Shown one piece after another: positions 17,352 through 27,308 of a stretch of 64,000 nt of DNA. Within the stretch, counting starts at the first letter, position 1. Each line of letters starts with the position of its first letter. A program made the position numbers and the translations under genes. The notes under the pieces are model-generated. The model was not told where the DNA came from. It worked only from the letters and a program-made list of their open reading frames with translations, and did no database searches. Source of the stretch: Deinococcus sp045062605 (GTDB taxonomy: Bacteria; Deinococcota; Deinococci; Deinococcales; Deinococcaceae); contig NZ_JBJGDW010000016.1 in NCBI RefSeq assembly GCF_045062605.1, positions 5,695 through 69,694 of the forward strand, in the 5' to 3' direction.

Positions 17352-17627
17352 ATGCCCAACATCGGCCCCGCAGAACTGATCGTGATTTTACTGGTGGCCC
17401 TGGTGGTCTTCGGCCCCCGCAAACTGCCTGAACTGGGCAAGAGCCTGGGCCACGGCCTACGCGAATTTCGCAAGAGTACCCAGGGTCTTAAAGACGAACT
17501 GGACGGCGCAACTATTGTCGCCACCCCCGTCATTCAGCAGCCCGTGACCGTGGCCCAGCCCGCCGCCCAGGTTGCCGCCGCCCCGGTAAGTGCCGCCGCC
17601 GTAACCCCCCGGAGCGTGGAAGCCTGA
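17352..17627 (+). CDS. tatA: Sec-independent translocase protein TatA
   Basis: 91 residues. One N-terminal membrane helix (GPAELIVILLVALVVFGP) is followed by the hinge and amphipathic helix with FGPRKLPELGKSLGHGLREF, then an Ala/Pro/Val-rich tail. TatA forms the protein-conducting part of the twin-arginine pathway. It directly follows two genes whose products carry Tat signals. AGGAGG-like CGGAGG precedes the ATG. No tatB or tatC is in the window. Confidence 0.95.
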   Translation: MPNIGPAELIVILLVALVVFGPRKLPELGKSLGHGLREFRKSTQGLKDELDGATIVATPVIQQPVTVAQPAAQVAAAPVSAAAVTPRSVEA

Positions 17628-17724
17628 GACGGTTTTTTCACTCTGAAGCCCCCGATCAATAAAGTTATCCCAATGTGTAGGACAGTGGGAAGCAGTTCAC
17701 ATTTGCTACGCTGACCTTCATTCC

Positions 17725-18270
17725 ATGAATCAACCCACCCTTCCCCCCGACTTTCCCGATGAGGCCTTGATGCAGGCCATGGCGGGCGGGCAGGAAGACG
17801 CCCTGCGCGAGCTTCATGAACGGTATGCCCGCTTACTCTATGCCTTGGGCTACCGGATGTTGCGTCAGACCGACGATGTGGAAAGTTGTGTGCAGGACGC
17901 GTTTATGAACGCCTGGAAACACGCAGCACGCTTCGATCCGGCGCGGGCCAGCGTCAAGACCTGGCTGGTCAGTATCGCGCACCACCGTTTTTTGCAGGAA
18001 TTGCGTGACCGCCCCGATACGTCCCTGGAGATCGAAGACTGGGACGCGCCTACCACCGCCGCCGATCCCACTGACCGCCTGATGGCGGAGCAGGCGGTGC
18101 AGGGGCTGGAGCCGGAACACCGCAAGCTGGTCGAACTGGCCTACTACCGGGGCTACACCCACAGCGAACTGGCTGTGTTGCTGGGACTGCCTGTGGGCAC
18201 CGTCAAATCACGCCTCCGCTCGGCCCTGGGCCGCATGAAGACCCTGCTGGAATCCTCCGGCACCCTCTGA
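17725..18270 (+). CDS. ECF-type RNA polymerase sigma factor
   Basis: 181 residues. Sigma region 2 spans about residues 28-95 (LYALGYRMLRQTDDVESCVQDAF, ASVKTWLVSIAHHRF), and region 4 about 115-170 (LEPEHRKLVELAYYRGYTHSELA, PVGTVKSRLRSAL). It directs RNA polymerase to its own promoter set. The next gene is an RskA-like anti-sigma factor, matching the SigK/RskA arrangement. The pair lies downstream of tatA, so an envelope signal is plausible. Targets cannot be read without the promoter motif. Confidence 0.93.
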   Translation: MNQPTLPPDFPDEALMQAMAGGQEDALRELHERYARLLYALGYRMLRQTDDVESCVQDAFMNAWKHAARFDPARASVKTWLVSIAHHRFLQELRDRPDTSLEIEDWDAPTTAADPTDRLMAEQAVQGLEPEHRKLVELAYYRGYTHSELAVLLGLPVGTVKSRLRSALGRMKTLLESSGTL

Positions 18271-18369
18271 CCCTCCCGCCCTCTCTTTACGATTTCTCAT
18301 CCCATATGCTCAAATCGGAACGCACACGCTTTATCGTGGCGGCGCTGAGCAGAAGGCAGGTGAACACGC

Positions 18370-19083
18370 ATGTCCATTCAAACAGACGATCTGATCGCCC
18401 TGGCACTGGGAACCCTATCGCCGCAGGACGAGGCGCGTGTTCAGGCGGCCCTTCAGGCTGACCCTGCCCTGCTGGTCGAGTACCGCAGCGATATGGCGAC
18501 CCTGCACGCCCTGCCGGAGCGCTTGCCGCCCGGTCAGGTGCCCCAGGGAGCAGTTGACCGGCTGATGGCCCGCCTGAGCGCCGAGAAACCCTCGCAACTG
18601 GCCCGGATCACTGGCCCCAGTGCCAATGTGCCCTTCTCTGAGGTCCGGCCACCGTCTGGTTCAGAGAACGCCGCCGCCACGAACAGGAGAAACTGGACCC
18701 TGGGTCTGGGGACGCTGGGACTGGCCGCCGCGCTGGCGCTGTTCTTCGCGCTGCGCCCTCCCAGCGATCCGCTCACCCGTTACGCGGGCATGCCCGGAGC
18801 CGTGAGTCAGCCATTGACCGGCGCGGACAAATCCCAGATCGGACAGGTGGTGCGTTTGCGTGACGGCACCGCTTTTCTGTACCTGAGCGCCGCGCCGCCG
18901 CAGGGGCAGGTCTACCAGTTGTGGAAGATCGAGGGCCAGACCCCGGTATCGCTGGGTGTGATCGACGGGCAGGGCAAGCTGGTGCAGGATGCTCCCAACG
19001 GCCTGACCCTGGCGGTCAGCGTGGAGCCGCCCGGCGGCAGCGAGCAGCCCACCACCACACCGATTCTGGTGCAGCAGTTGTAG
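18370..19083 (+). CDS. RskA-like anti-sigma factor
   Basis: 237 residues. The N-terminal part (LIALALGTLSPQDEARVQAALQADP) resembles an anti-sigma domain. One membrane helix lies near residues 112-130 (WTLGLGTLGLAAALALFFAL). The C-terminal RskA domain outside the membrane has AFLYLSAAPPQGQVYQLWKIEG and the closing LAVSVEPPGGS. It should hold the adjacent sigma factor at the membrane until regulated release. An AGGTG site precedes the ATG. A strong terminator follows. Confidence 0.9.
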   Translation: MSIQTDDLIALALGTLSPQDEARVQAALQADPALLVEYRSDMATLHALPERLPPGQVPQGAVDRLMARLSAEKPSQLARITGPSANVPFSEVRPPSGSENAAATNRRNWTLGLGTLGLAAALALFFALRPPSDPLTRYAGMPGAVSQPLTGADKSQIGQVVRLRDGTAFLYLSAAPPQGQVYQLWKIEGQTPVSLGVIDGQGKLVQDAPNGLTLAVSVEPPGGSEQPTTTPILVQQL

Positions 19084-19086
19084 AGA

Positions 19087-19127
19087 AAAGGCATGAGCGG
19101 TCAACCAGAGGGACCGCTTATGCCTTT
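19087..19127 (+). terminator. Terminator of the sigma/anti-sigma operon
   Basis: AAAGGCATGAGCGGTC pairs with GACCGCTTATGCCTTT around a short loop, with one mismatch, and is followed by CTGT. It is positioned 4 bp after the anti-sigma stop. Confidence 0.75.
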
Positions 19128-19159
19128 CTGTATGCCGATGTCGCTTGCGGCATTGATGA

Positions 19160-19186
19160 TGCCCGGAAGGGCACTTTTTTGTGCCC
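19160..19186. terminator. Overlapping hairpins between convergent genes, serving herA
   Basis: TGCCC/GGGCA followed by C and six T forms a short plus-strand terminator (19160-19180). The same GGGCAC also pairs with GTGCCC at 19181-19186 across the T-run. The two stems are mutually exclusive. They sit 4 bp past the herA stop on the other strand. Confidence 0.55.
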
Positions 19187-19189
19187 AGC

Positions 19190-21021
<1,832 letters not shown>

Positions 21022-21025
<4 letters not shown>

Positions 21026-22092
21026 GCCACCGCCTCCTTGCCCAATTCGCGGGCCAGATGTGAGCGGATGCGGCGCGTGACCAGTTCGGCACTGCCCATT
21101 GCGCGGGACATGGCGTGTTCCAGCGCGGCGGTGGGAATCAGGTTCTGCGGTGCGCGGGCGTCTTTATGGGGCTGGCTGGCCAGCTTACACAGCAGCCGCC
21201 CCGACAGGTTGGCAATGTCTAGCACGCCACGCGGCACGAAATCGCTGTCCTCCGGCGCGTGCATTTCCAGGCGCATCACCCCGGCCAGCGGGTGCTGGTA
21301 GAACGGCGGATCGCACAGGCGCACGTACCACGTAAAGCGCTGCTCACGGCCTTCCGAACCCGGACCATCGCCCTGATCGCCCACACGGAAGCGCAGGACG
21401 GGGGTGCGTTCGCCGGGCTTCAGCGTGCCCAGCAATCCAATTCGGTCTGCGCCCAGGTAATCGGTGTGCAGGGTCTTCACATAGCCCAGCACCGCGCGCC
21501 CCGCGCCACCGATCCGCACCGGGCCGTCCTGCAAGACCAGGGTGTCGGGCAGGGCGTTAGGATCATGCTCGTCCAGCGGCAGGGCCGAGGCCAGCCTGTG
21601 GCTCAACTCGGCCTCGGCGTCCAGCATCAGGCGCTGCACCTTGCTCTTTGCGCCTTCCAACTGGCTGCCGCTGAAGACGTGCGGCGTGTATTCCAGCCGC
21701 CCGGTATGCGGATTGCGTGGGCTGAGGCGGGTCATTTCCACCGCCACGCCGCCCTCATTGCTGTAGGCCAGCACGCGCTGGGCGGCCACTTCCAGCAACT
21801 CGGCCTGCCGCGTGCCGTGTGGGCAGAGGTCCACCGCCCCAGCCACGAACGCGCCGAATCCGGCCAGGCTCAGGCCGCCCGCCTCGTCTTCCAGCAGCAG
21901 GCGGGCCTCCATGCGGGGCTTGCCGTCCACCACCAGCACGCGCCTGAGCCGCGCCGGAATATCGCGCGGCGCAATGGCGGCCCACGCTTCCGTTTCTGCA
22001 TTAAAAACCAGCCCGGCGAAGGGCTTCAAAGTAAGCTGTCCATCCTGGGTATCCACAGGCCAGGGGTCGAGACGAATCCGCATGGGGGGCAT
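21022..22092 (-). CDS. nurA: NurA 5'-3' nuclease
   Basis: 356 residues. The conserved catalytic Asp lies in RVLVVDGKPRMEARLL (D56), where NurA proteins place their first metal ligand. Further acidic positions follow in LLEDE. Together with HerA it resects DNA duplex ends. It is the first gene of the two-gene operon. An alternative ATG exists at 22083, three codons in. It reads away from a palindromic intergenic element. Confidence 0.9.
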
Positions 22093-22110
22093 TGTAGGGC
22101 GGGAAAGGGA

Positions 22111-22258
22111 AACCCCTCAGTCTGCTTCGCAGCCAGCTCCCCTCAAAAGGGAGCCAAGGAACGCTGCTGGCTGGGCAATTCCGCAACTCTTGCCTCCATT
22201 CCAAGGGGAGGTGCCCCAAAGGGGCGGACTTGCAAAGCTGCGAAGCAGAGGGGTTCGC
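22111..22258. repeat. About 150-bp palindromic intergenic element
   Basis: The outer arms match as an inverted repeat: AACCCCTC..TGCTTCGCAGC at 22111-22133 and GCTGCGAAGCAGAGGGGTT at 22238-22256. Inside are further stems (GCTCCC/GGGAGC near 22136-22154, and CCAAGGGGAGG with GCCCCAAAGGGGC near 22201-22225). No ORF. Fragments of the same sequence recur near 45515, 47411 and 59333, so this is a dispersed, non-coding family. Confidence 0.7.
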
Positions 22259-22277
22259 CTTTCATCGTAACGTCTGG

Positions 22278-23024
22278 CTACCGCCCGCTCGGAGAAACCA
22301 GGGCCAGTAGCGCGTCCAGACTCAGCGCCAGCAACCCGGCCAGCACCGCGCCGATCAATACCAGACCTGTATTTTGCTGAGACAACCCGTTGATAATTAG
22401 ACTGCCCAGACCGCCCGCGCCCAGCGCCGCGCCAATCGTTGCCGTGCCAACGTTGTAGACCGTGCTAGTGCGGATTCCGGCCATCAGCACAGGGAGGCTC
22501 AGGGGCAACTCCACCCGCATCAACCGCTGCCGGGGCGTCATGCCCACGCCGCGCGCCGCGTCCAGCACGCCAGCATCTACCGCCAGCAGGCCCGCGATGC
22601 CGTTGGACACCACCGGCACCAGCCCGTACAGCACCAGCCCCAGCACGGTGGGCGGCAGCCCCAGCCCCAGCGTCGGCACGGCCAGCGCGAGGATGGCGAT
22701 GGTGGGCACGGTCTGCCCCAGCCCCGTGATCGTCTCGGTCAGGCGCATCAGCGCGGCGCGGCCCGGACGGGTCACGAACACCGCCAGCGGCACGCCGATC
22801 AGCAGCACGATCAGTTCCGCGCCCAGGACCAGTTCCAGATGGATCAGGGTCAGCCGCCACAGGGGGCGGTCTCCGGTTTCAGGCGGAATCCCTGCCGACA
22901 GCGGCGCGAACAGGTTCGACAGCACTCCTGGGATCAGGCAGACCAGCAGCAGCGCCGGCCACAGCAAAGCCAGCAACAGCGCGGAGGCGGGGCGGCGCGT
23001 CCCAGTCGCGCGAACTGTGGTCAT
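22278..23024 (-). CDS. Osmoprotectant-type ABC transporter permease
   Basis: 248 residues with five to six membrane helices and the permease loop EAA-like region DAARGVGMTPRQRLMRVELPLSLPVLMAGIRTSTVYNVGTA (read in parts), typical of OpuB/OpuC/YehW-type permeases for glycine betaine, choline or related solutes. Its start overlaps the ATPase stop by 4 bp. It pairs with a longer second permease and a binding protein in the same transcript. Confidence 0.88.
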   Translation of the reverse strand: MTTVRATGTRRPASALLLALLWPALLLVCLIPGVLSNLFAPLSAGIPPETGDRPLWRLTLIHLELVLGAELIVLLIGVPLAVFVTRPGRAALMRLTETITGLGQTVPTIAILALAVPTLGLGLPPTVLGLVLYGLVPVVSNGIAGLLAVDAGVLDAARGVGMTPRQRLMRVELPLSLPVLMAGIRTSTVYNVGTATIGAALGAGGLGSLIINGLSQQNTGLVLIGAVLAGLLALSLDALLALVSPSGR

Positions 23025-23965
23025 CCCGCCTCTTCCAGCGCCTGCCAGGTCAGGACGCCCTCAATCTGCCCATTCGCGTCCAGCACGGCCAGGGCGTCCG
23101 AACGCTGGCCCAGCATGACGCTCAGGGCGCTGCGGACATTCAGCGAACCGCTGATCTGCGGCAGGCCAGTGGCGTCGCCGGGCTGGGCCAGTTGAGAGGC
23201 CCGCAGGCCCGCCAGTTGACGCAGCAGCGCGTCCTCGCCCAGAAACTGCCGCACGAATTCGCTCTCGGGGTGGCGCACCAGATCGTTGGGCGTGCCGAAC
23301 TGGGCCAGTTCTCCGGCGTTCAGCAGGGCCACGCGGTCTCCCAGGCGCAGCGCCTCGTCGATGTCGTGCGTGACCAGCACGATGGTTTTTTGTAACCGCC
23401 GCTGAATATCCAGAAACGCTTCCTGCAACTTGTCGCGGGCCAGCGGGTCCAGCGCGCCGAAGGGTTCGTCCATCAGCAGCACCGGGGGATCGGCGGCCAG
23501 CGCCCGCGCCACGCCCACCCGCTGCGCCTGCCCACCGGACAGCTCATGCGGATGTTTGCCCCCAAATTGCCCCGGTTCCAGGCCCACCAACTCCAGCAGC
23601 TCGCGCGCCCGCTCCCGCGTCTGCGCCTTCGGACGGCCCAGCAGGTCCGGCACGGTGGCCACGTTCTGCAACACGCTCAGGTGCGGAAACAGCCCGATCT
23701 GCTGAATCACGTAGCCGATCTGCCGCCGCAGGTCTTCCGGGCGCTGGGCCATGATGTCCTGCCCGTCCAGCAAAATCTTGCCCCCCGTCGGCTCGGTCAG
23801 TCGGTTGATCATCCGCAGCGTGGTGGTCTTGCCACAGCCCGAAGGTCCCAGCAGCGCGGTAATTTTGCCGTCTGGAAAGACGAGACTGAGATTCTTGACG
23901 GCGTAGAAGGTCTCGCCGGAGGTCTCGTTGACGTACTTCTTTTCGAGGTTCTGAAGTTCAATCAT
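23021..23965 (-). CDS. Osmoprotectant-type ABC transporter ATP-binding protein
   Basis: 314 residues from the ATG at 23965 with a GGAG site. Walker A GPSGCGKTTT, signature LSGGQAQRVGVARAL, Walker B PVLLMDEPFGALD and a switch His in VTHDIDEAL are all present. The C-terminal about 65 residues form a partial CBS region (SLNVRSALSVMLGQRSDALAVLD), a feature of OpuA/OpuC ATPases that sense ionic strength. It energises the two flanking permeases. Confidence 0.92.
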   Translation of the reverse strand: MIELQNLEKKYVNETSGETFYAVKNLSLVFPDGKITALLGPSGCGKTTTLRMINRLTEPTGGKILLDGQDIMAQRPEDLRRQIGYVIQQIGLFPHLSVLQNVATVPDLLGRPKAQTRERARELLELVGLEPGQFGGKHPHELSGGQAQRVGVARALAADPPVLLMDEPFGALDPLARDKLQEAFLDIQRRLQKTIVLVTHDIDEALRLGDRVALLNAGELAQFGTPNDLVRHPESEFVRQFLGEDALLRQLAGLRASQLAQPGDATGLPQISGSLNVRSALSVMLGQRSDALAVLDANGQIEGVLTWQALEEAG

Positions 23966-24160
23966 GGTTGCTCCGGGAGGCTTGAGTTGTGGGATGTGGG
24001 TTGTGGGCTGTAGGGAAAGCCCCCCGATCACTTGCCGGGTTCTGAGGTTGTCGGGTGGCCCCATCACCCTTCCGCCGATGTGCTGCTCTGCGAGTCACAC
24101 ACGCGGGGAGAGGGGTCAACACCCCTAGACCCTCAGACGTTTTGACCCCTGGATGGCGGA

Positions 24161-25342
24161 TCACGCCCGCCCCCATTGCCGGGTCAACAGCACTTCCAGG
24201 CCGCGCAGCAGGGCGTCCACGCCAATCGCCAGCAGCGCGGCGGGAATTGCGCCCAGCAGGATCAGGTCACTGGCCGCCGTTTGCAGGCCGCTGAAGATGA
24301 AATAGCCCAGCCCCCCCGCGCCGATCAGTTGCGCGATGCTGGCGACGCCCACCAGCAGCACCGCCGCCTGCCGGATACCGGACAGCCACACCGGCAGCGC
24401 CAGCGGCAACTGCACCCGCCAGAAGCGCTGGTTGTCGGTCATGCCCATGCCGCGCGCGGCGTCCAGCGCGCCGGGTGAGACGCCGCGCAGGGCCACCAGA
24501 CCGTTCCTCAGCACGGGCAGCAGCGCGTACAGCGTCAGCGCAGTCAGGGCCGGGGCCGTGCCGATGCCGCTGACACCGAGTTGTCGTAGAAACGGCAGCG
24601 CATTCGCCAAAGCCCCCAGCGGCGCGATCAGGAGGCCCAGCAGCGCCAGACTGGGAATGGTCTGGATACCGTTGGCAAAGCCCAGCACCGCCTCCGCCGC
24701 ACGGGGCCGCCGCGACACCCACACCGCCAGCGGCGCACCGATCAATACCGCCAGACCCAGCCCGGTCAGCACCAGTTTCAGATGTTGCCCCACCTCCTGC
24801 AAGAAGCGGGCCTGCTGGGCGTCCAGCTCGCGCAGCACAGACCAGTCGGCCAGTTGTCCGCTCAGGGCCAGCACAATCAGCACGGGCAGCCACAACCACG
24901 CCAGCCAGCTCCAGAAGCGCTCCGGCAAAGCCAGTTGACTGGCCCCATACACGGCAATCCCCGCTCCCAGCAACCACACCCATAGCCCACTGCTGGCGCT
25001 GGCCCGCGCGATTTCCGGCTGATCCAGCATGGCGGCGGTCATCCGTGCGCCCAGCAGGTAAAAGCCCAGCGCCAGGGCTGCGCCGCTCAGCAGTGGAGTC
25101 AGGCGCGGCAGGAACCGGGCCGAGACTGGAACGGCCAGCGCCAGCAGCGCGTTCAGCACCATCCAGACCACAGGCAGGTTCATGTACATGCCAGACGCCA
25201 GACGGTTAGGCCGCAGCAGCGCCCACGGCAGGAAGCAGGCCACCAGCATCAGCACGCCGCCCAGCCAGAAGATCAGTTGCACATCCGGCGAGGCGGCGAG
25301 GCGGCGAGATTTGACCTGTGGACTCAGGGGAGAGGTGGTCAT
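24161..25342 (-). CDS. Osmoprotectant-type ABC transporter permease, long form
   Basis: 393 residues. The first about 170 residues contain several extra membrane helices before the standard permease domain (LKLVLTGLGLAVLIGAPLAVWVSRR onward), whose loop is DAARGMGMTDNQRFWRVQLPLALP. The YehY-like extended form has this layout. It lies about 195 bp upstream of the ATPase gene, a gap with no coding sequence. Confidence 0.85.
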   Translation of the reverse strand: MTTSPLSPQVKSRRLAASPDVQLIFWLGGVLMLVACFLPWALLRPNRLASGMYMNLPVVWMVLNALLALAVPVSARFLPRLTPLLSGAALALGFYLLGARMTAAMLDQPEIARASASSGLWVWLLGAGIAVYGASQLALPERFWSWLAWLWLPVLIVLALSGQLADWSVLRELDAQQARFLQEVGQHLKLVLTGLGLAVLIGAPLAVWVSRRPRAAEAVLGFANGIQTIPSLALLGLLIAPLGALANALPFLRQLGVSGIGTAPALTALTLYALLPVLRNGLVALRGVSPGALDAARGMGMTDNQRFWRVQLPLALPVWLSGIRQAAVLLVGVASIAQLIGAGGLGYFIFSGLQTAASDLILLGAIPAALLAIGVDALLRGLEVLLTRQWGRA

Positions 25343-25509
25343 GCGTTCGGAACGGTCAAGAGGAAGCTCCTCGGAGTGGGGATCAGGGACACAGTGGCAG
25401 GGGTGGGGGCTGGGGCGGGTGGAAAAACATTCCCATCATTGAGGAGGACGGGGTGCTTTACTGCCCAATCCGCTTTACTTCTTGTTGAAAGATGAAGAAG
25501 AGGCGATAG

Positions 25510-25554
25510 AAAAGGGGCGATGGAGTGCCGTTTGATCCGGCCCCTCCACCGCCC
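25510..25554 (-). terminator. Terminator or attenuator after the binding-protein gene
   Basis: On the minus strand GGGCGGTGGAG pairs with CTCCATCGCCC (one G-T pair) and is followed by CTTTTCT. It sits 15 bp past the binding-protein stop, where it could lower expression of the downstream permease genes relative to the binding protein. Confidence 0.6.
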
Positions 25555-25570
25555 GCTCTGAGAACCCTGG

Positions 25571-26491
25571 TTACTTGATCAGGTTCTTGGACTTCAGGTA
25601 TTCCTCGGCTACGGCCTGCGGGGTGCGGCCTTCCAACGCCACCTTGGCGTTCAACCCTTGCAGGGTGCTGGCGTTCAGGCTGGCGAACACCTTGTTCAGT
25701 GCCGCTTCCACCTGCGGGTTTTCCTTGAGGGTGCTGGTGCGGATGATCGGCGCGGGCTGGTACACGAACTGCGCGCCCTTGGGATCGGTCAGGGCCACCA
25801 TACTCAGGGCCGCCAGTGTGCCGTCGGTGCCGTAAGCCATCGCCGCGTTCACGCCGTTGGTGCCGTTAGAGGCGGCCTGCTGCGCCTGCGGAGGCGTCGC
25901 GCCCGCCAGCACCAGCTTCTGGTCGGGCTTGAGCTTGAAACCGTAGGCGGCCTCGAAGGCGGGGAAGGTGTCGGGGCGGTTGAAGTACTCGGGGCTGCCC
26001 GCGATCTTGAACTTGCCGCCGCCGTTAACGTATTTCGCCAGATCGGCCACGCTCTTGAGCTTCTCCGCCGTTGCCAGCTTCTGCGGCACCGAGATCACCC
26101 AGGTGTTGTTGACGTTGGCGGGCTTGAGCCAGGTGATGCCATTCTTGCTATCGAGTTGCCGCGCCAGACCGTAGATGGTGCCGGGGTTGCCCGCCTGCTT
26201 GGGCGTGACCTTGGCTGCTGGGAACAGGTAGACCGCGTTGCCGGTGTATTCGGGATACACGTCGATTTCCCCGGCCAGGATCGCCTTGCGGTTCACGCCG
26301 GTATCGCCCAGATTGGTCTTGTCGGTGGTTTCCAGGCCCGCGTTCTTGAGGGTCAGCAGGATCATCTGCCCCAGAATCTGCGCTTCGGGATCGAGCTTGC
26401 TGCCCACGATGATCGGCTTGGCAGAGGCAGCGGCCAGCAGTGAAGCGGCCAGTACGGCGATGGTGGAACGGGTCAGGGTTGATGCTTTCAT
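25571..26491 (-). CDS. Osmoprotectant-type substrate-binding protein
   Basis: 306 residues. A Sec signal peptide (STIAVLAASLLAAASA) precedes KPIIVGSKLDPEAQILGQM, the opening of OpuAC/YehZ-type quaternary-amine binding proteins. GEIDVYPEYTGNAVY carries the ligand-cage aromatic residues typical of the family. The start has a GGAGG site. Upstream is a tandem 19-bp duplication containing palindromic motifs. The likely ligand is betaine or a similar compatible solute. Confidence 0.9.
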   Translation of the reverse strand: MKASTLTRSTIAVLAASLLAAASAKPIIVGSKLDPEAQILGQMILLTLKNAGLETTDKTNLGDTGVNRKAILAGEIDVYPEYTGNAVYLFPAAKVTPKQAGNPGTIYGLARQLDSKNGITWLKPANVNNTWVISVPQKLATAEKLKSVADLAKYVNGGGKFKIAGSPEYFNRPDTFPAFEAAYGFKLKPDQKLVLAGATPPQAQQAASNGTNGVNAAMAYGTDGTLAALSMVALTDPKGAQFVYQPAPIIRTSTLKENPQVEAALNKVFASLNASTLQGLNAKVALEGRTPQAVAEEYLKSKNLIK

Positions 26492-26506
26492 TGTGAAACC
26501 TCCAGG

Positions 26507-26544
26507 AGAGTACGCAGTACAGATGAGAGTACGCAGTACAGATG
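26507..26544 (-). promoter_or_regulatory. Tandem operator-like repeat upstream of the binding-protein gene
   Basis: AGAGTACGCAGTACAGATG is present twice, back to back (26507-26525 and 26526-26544). Each copy holds GTACGCAGTAC, an inverted repeat of GTAC arms around three bases. Location 16-53 bp before the ATG suits a repressor site. Confidence 0.5.
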
Positions 26545-26748
26545 TAGGAACGCCGTTGAGCTTAAATCCATGCGGCGGTTGCAATAGAAAGGCTAGTGCT
26601 AGACACGAACCACTCTTTGTGCCTGCCCTTCTCATTTCTCTCAGATTTGTGGGGAGAGGCTGACAACTTCTAGGTCTTTTCCAGGCCAATCCTTAATAAT
26701 GTGTCCGCTGTCAGCTATGGAATGATCGTTGGAACAGCAAAAGCCAGC

Positions 26749-27308
26749 CTACAGCCCACGCTTCCAGATGAATGCCAAGACTCTATCCAGTTCGGGCTGA
26801 TAACCGCTCCCGGTCTCCACAATCAGTTTGGGGATGTCCAGCGCCACCGGCTGCTCAAAGTGTGCCCAGCGGGCCGGATTTTCCTCCATCTGGCGGAAGT
26901 TCCCGGCGTCGGTGTAGGCCAGATGGCTGCGGCGGCCCACGCCTGCGCGACTGCGGAAACGCTCGTGGGTCACGGCTTTTGGGGCCACACAATGAATGAC
27001 CACTGCTCCGGCTCTGGGCAGCAGCTCCGCAATTTCCGCTGCGCCGCGCGTGGTGTGGACGCTGCCCTCCGCTATTACGCTGACACCCGCAGTCAGCAGG
27101 GCGTCCACTGTGGCGTAATACGCCGCCCAGTGCGCTCTGGGAACCTGTGCAGATCGGGCTGATCCTGCCACAGGTTCCACAACCGCACCTGAAAGTCGTC
27201 GCGCGACAACAGGGCAAAGCCCAGGCTCTCGTTCAGGGCGGCGGCCAGCGTGGTTTTGCCGCTGCCCGGCACGCCCGTTACGAGGACGAGCAGTGGCTTC
27301 TGGCTCAT
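26749..27308 (-). pseudogene. Frameshifted P-loop (AAA_33-like) kinase
   Basis: The N-terminal 70 residues (from 27308) contain LVLVTGVPGSGKTTLAAAL, a Walker A motif, and run out of frame at about 27093. The remainder continues in another frame (AYYATVDALLTAGVSVIAEGSV to the stop at 26749), including RFRSRAG-type lid residues. The two parts together make about 185 residues, the size of a small zeta/AAA_33 kinase. The shift lies roughly between 27130 and 27180. It is a broken gene or a sequencing error. It sits 4 bp upstream of the pullulanase end. Confidence 0.75.

Noticed and set aside
23966..24160. Small gene between the two osmoprotectant transport genes
   Set aside because: Short frames there have no ribosome site or conserved features. 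The stretch is treated as an untranslated gap.
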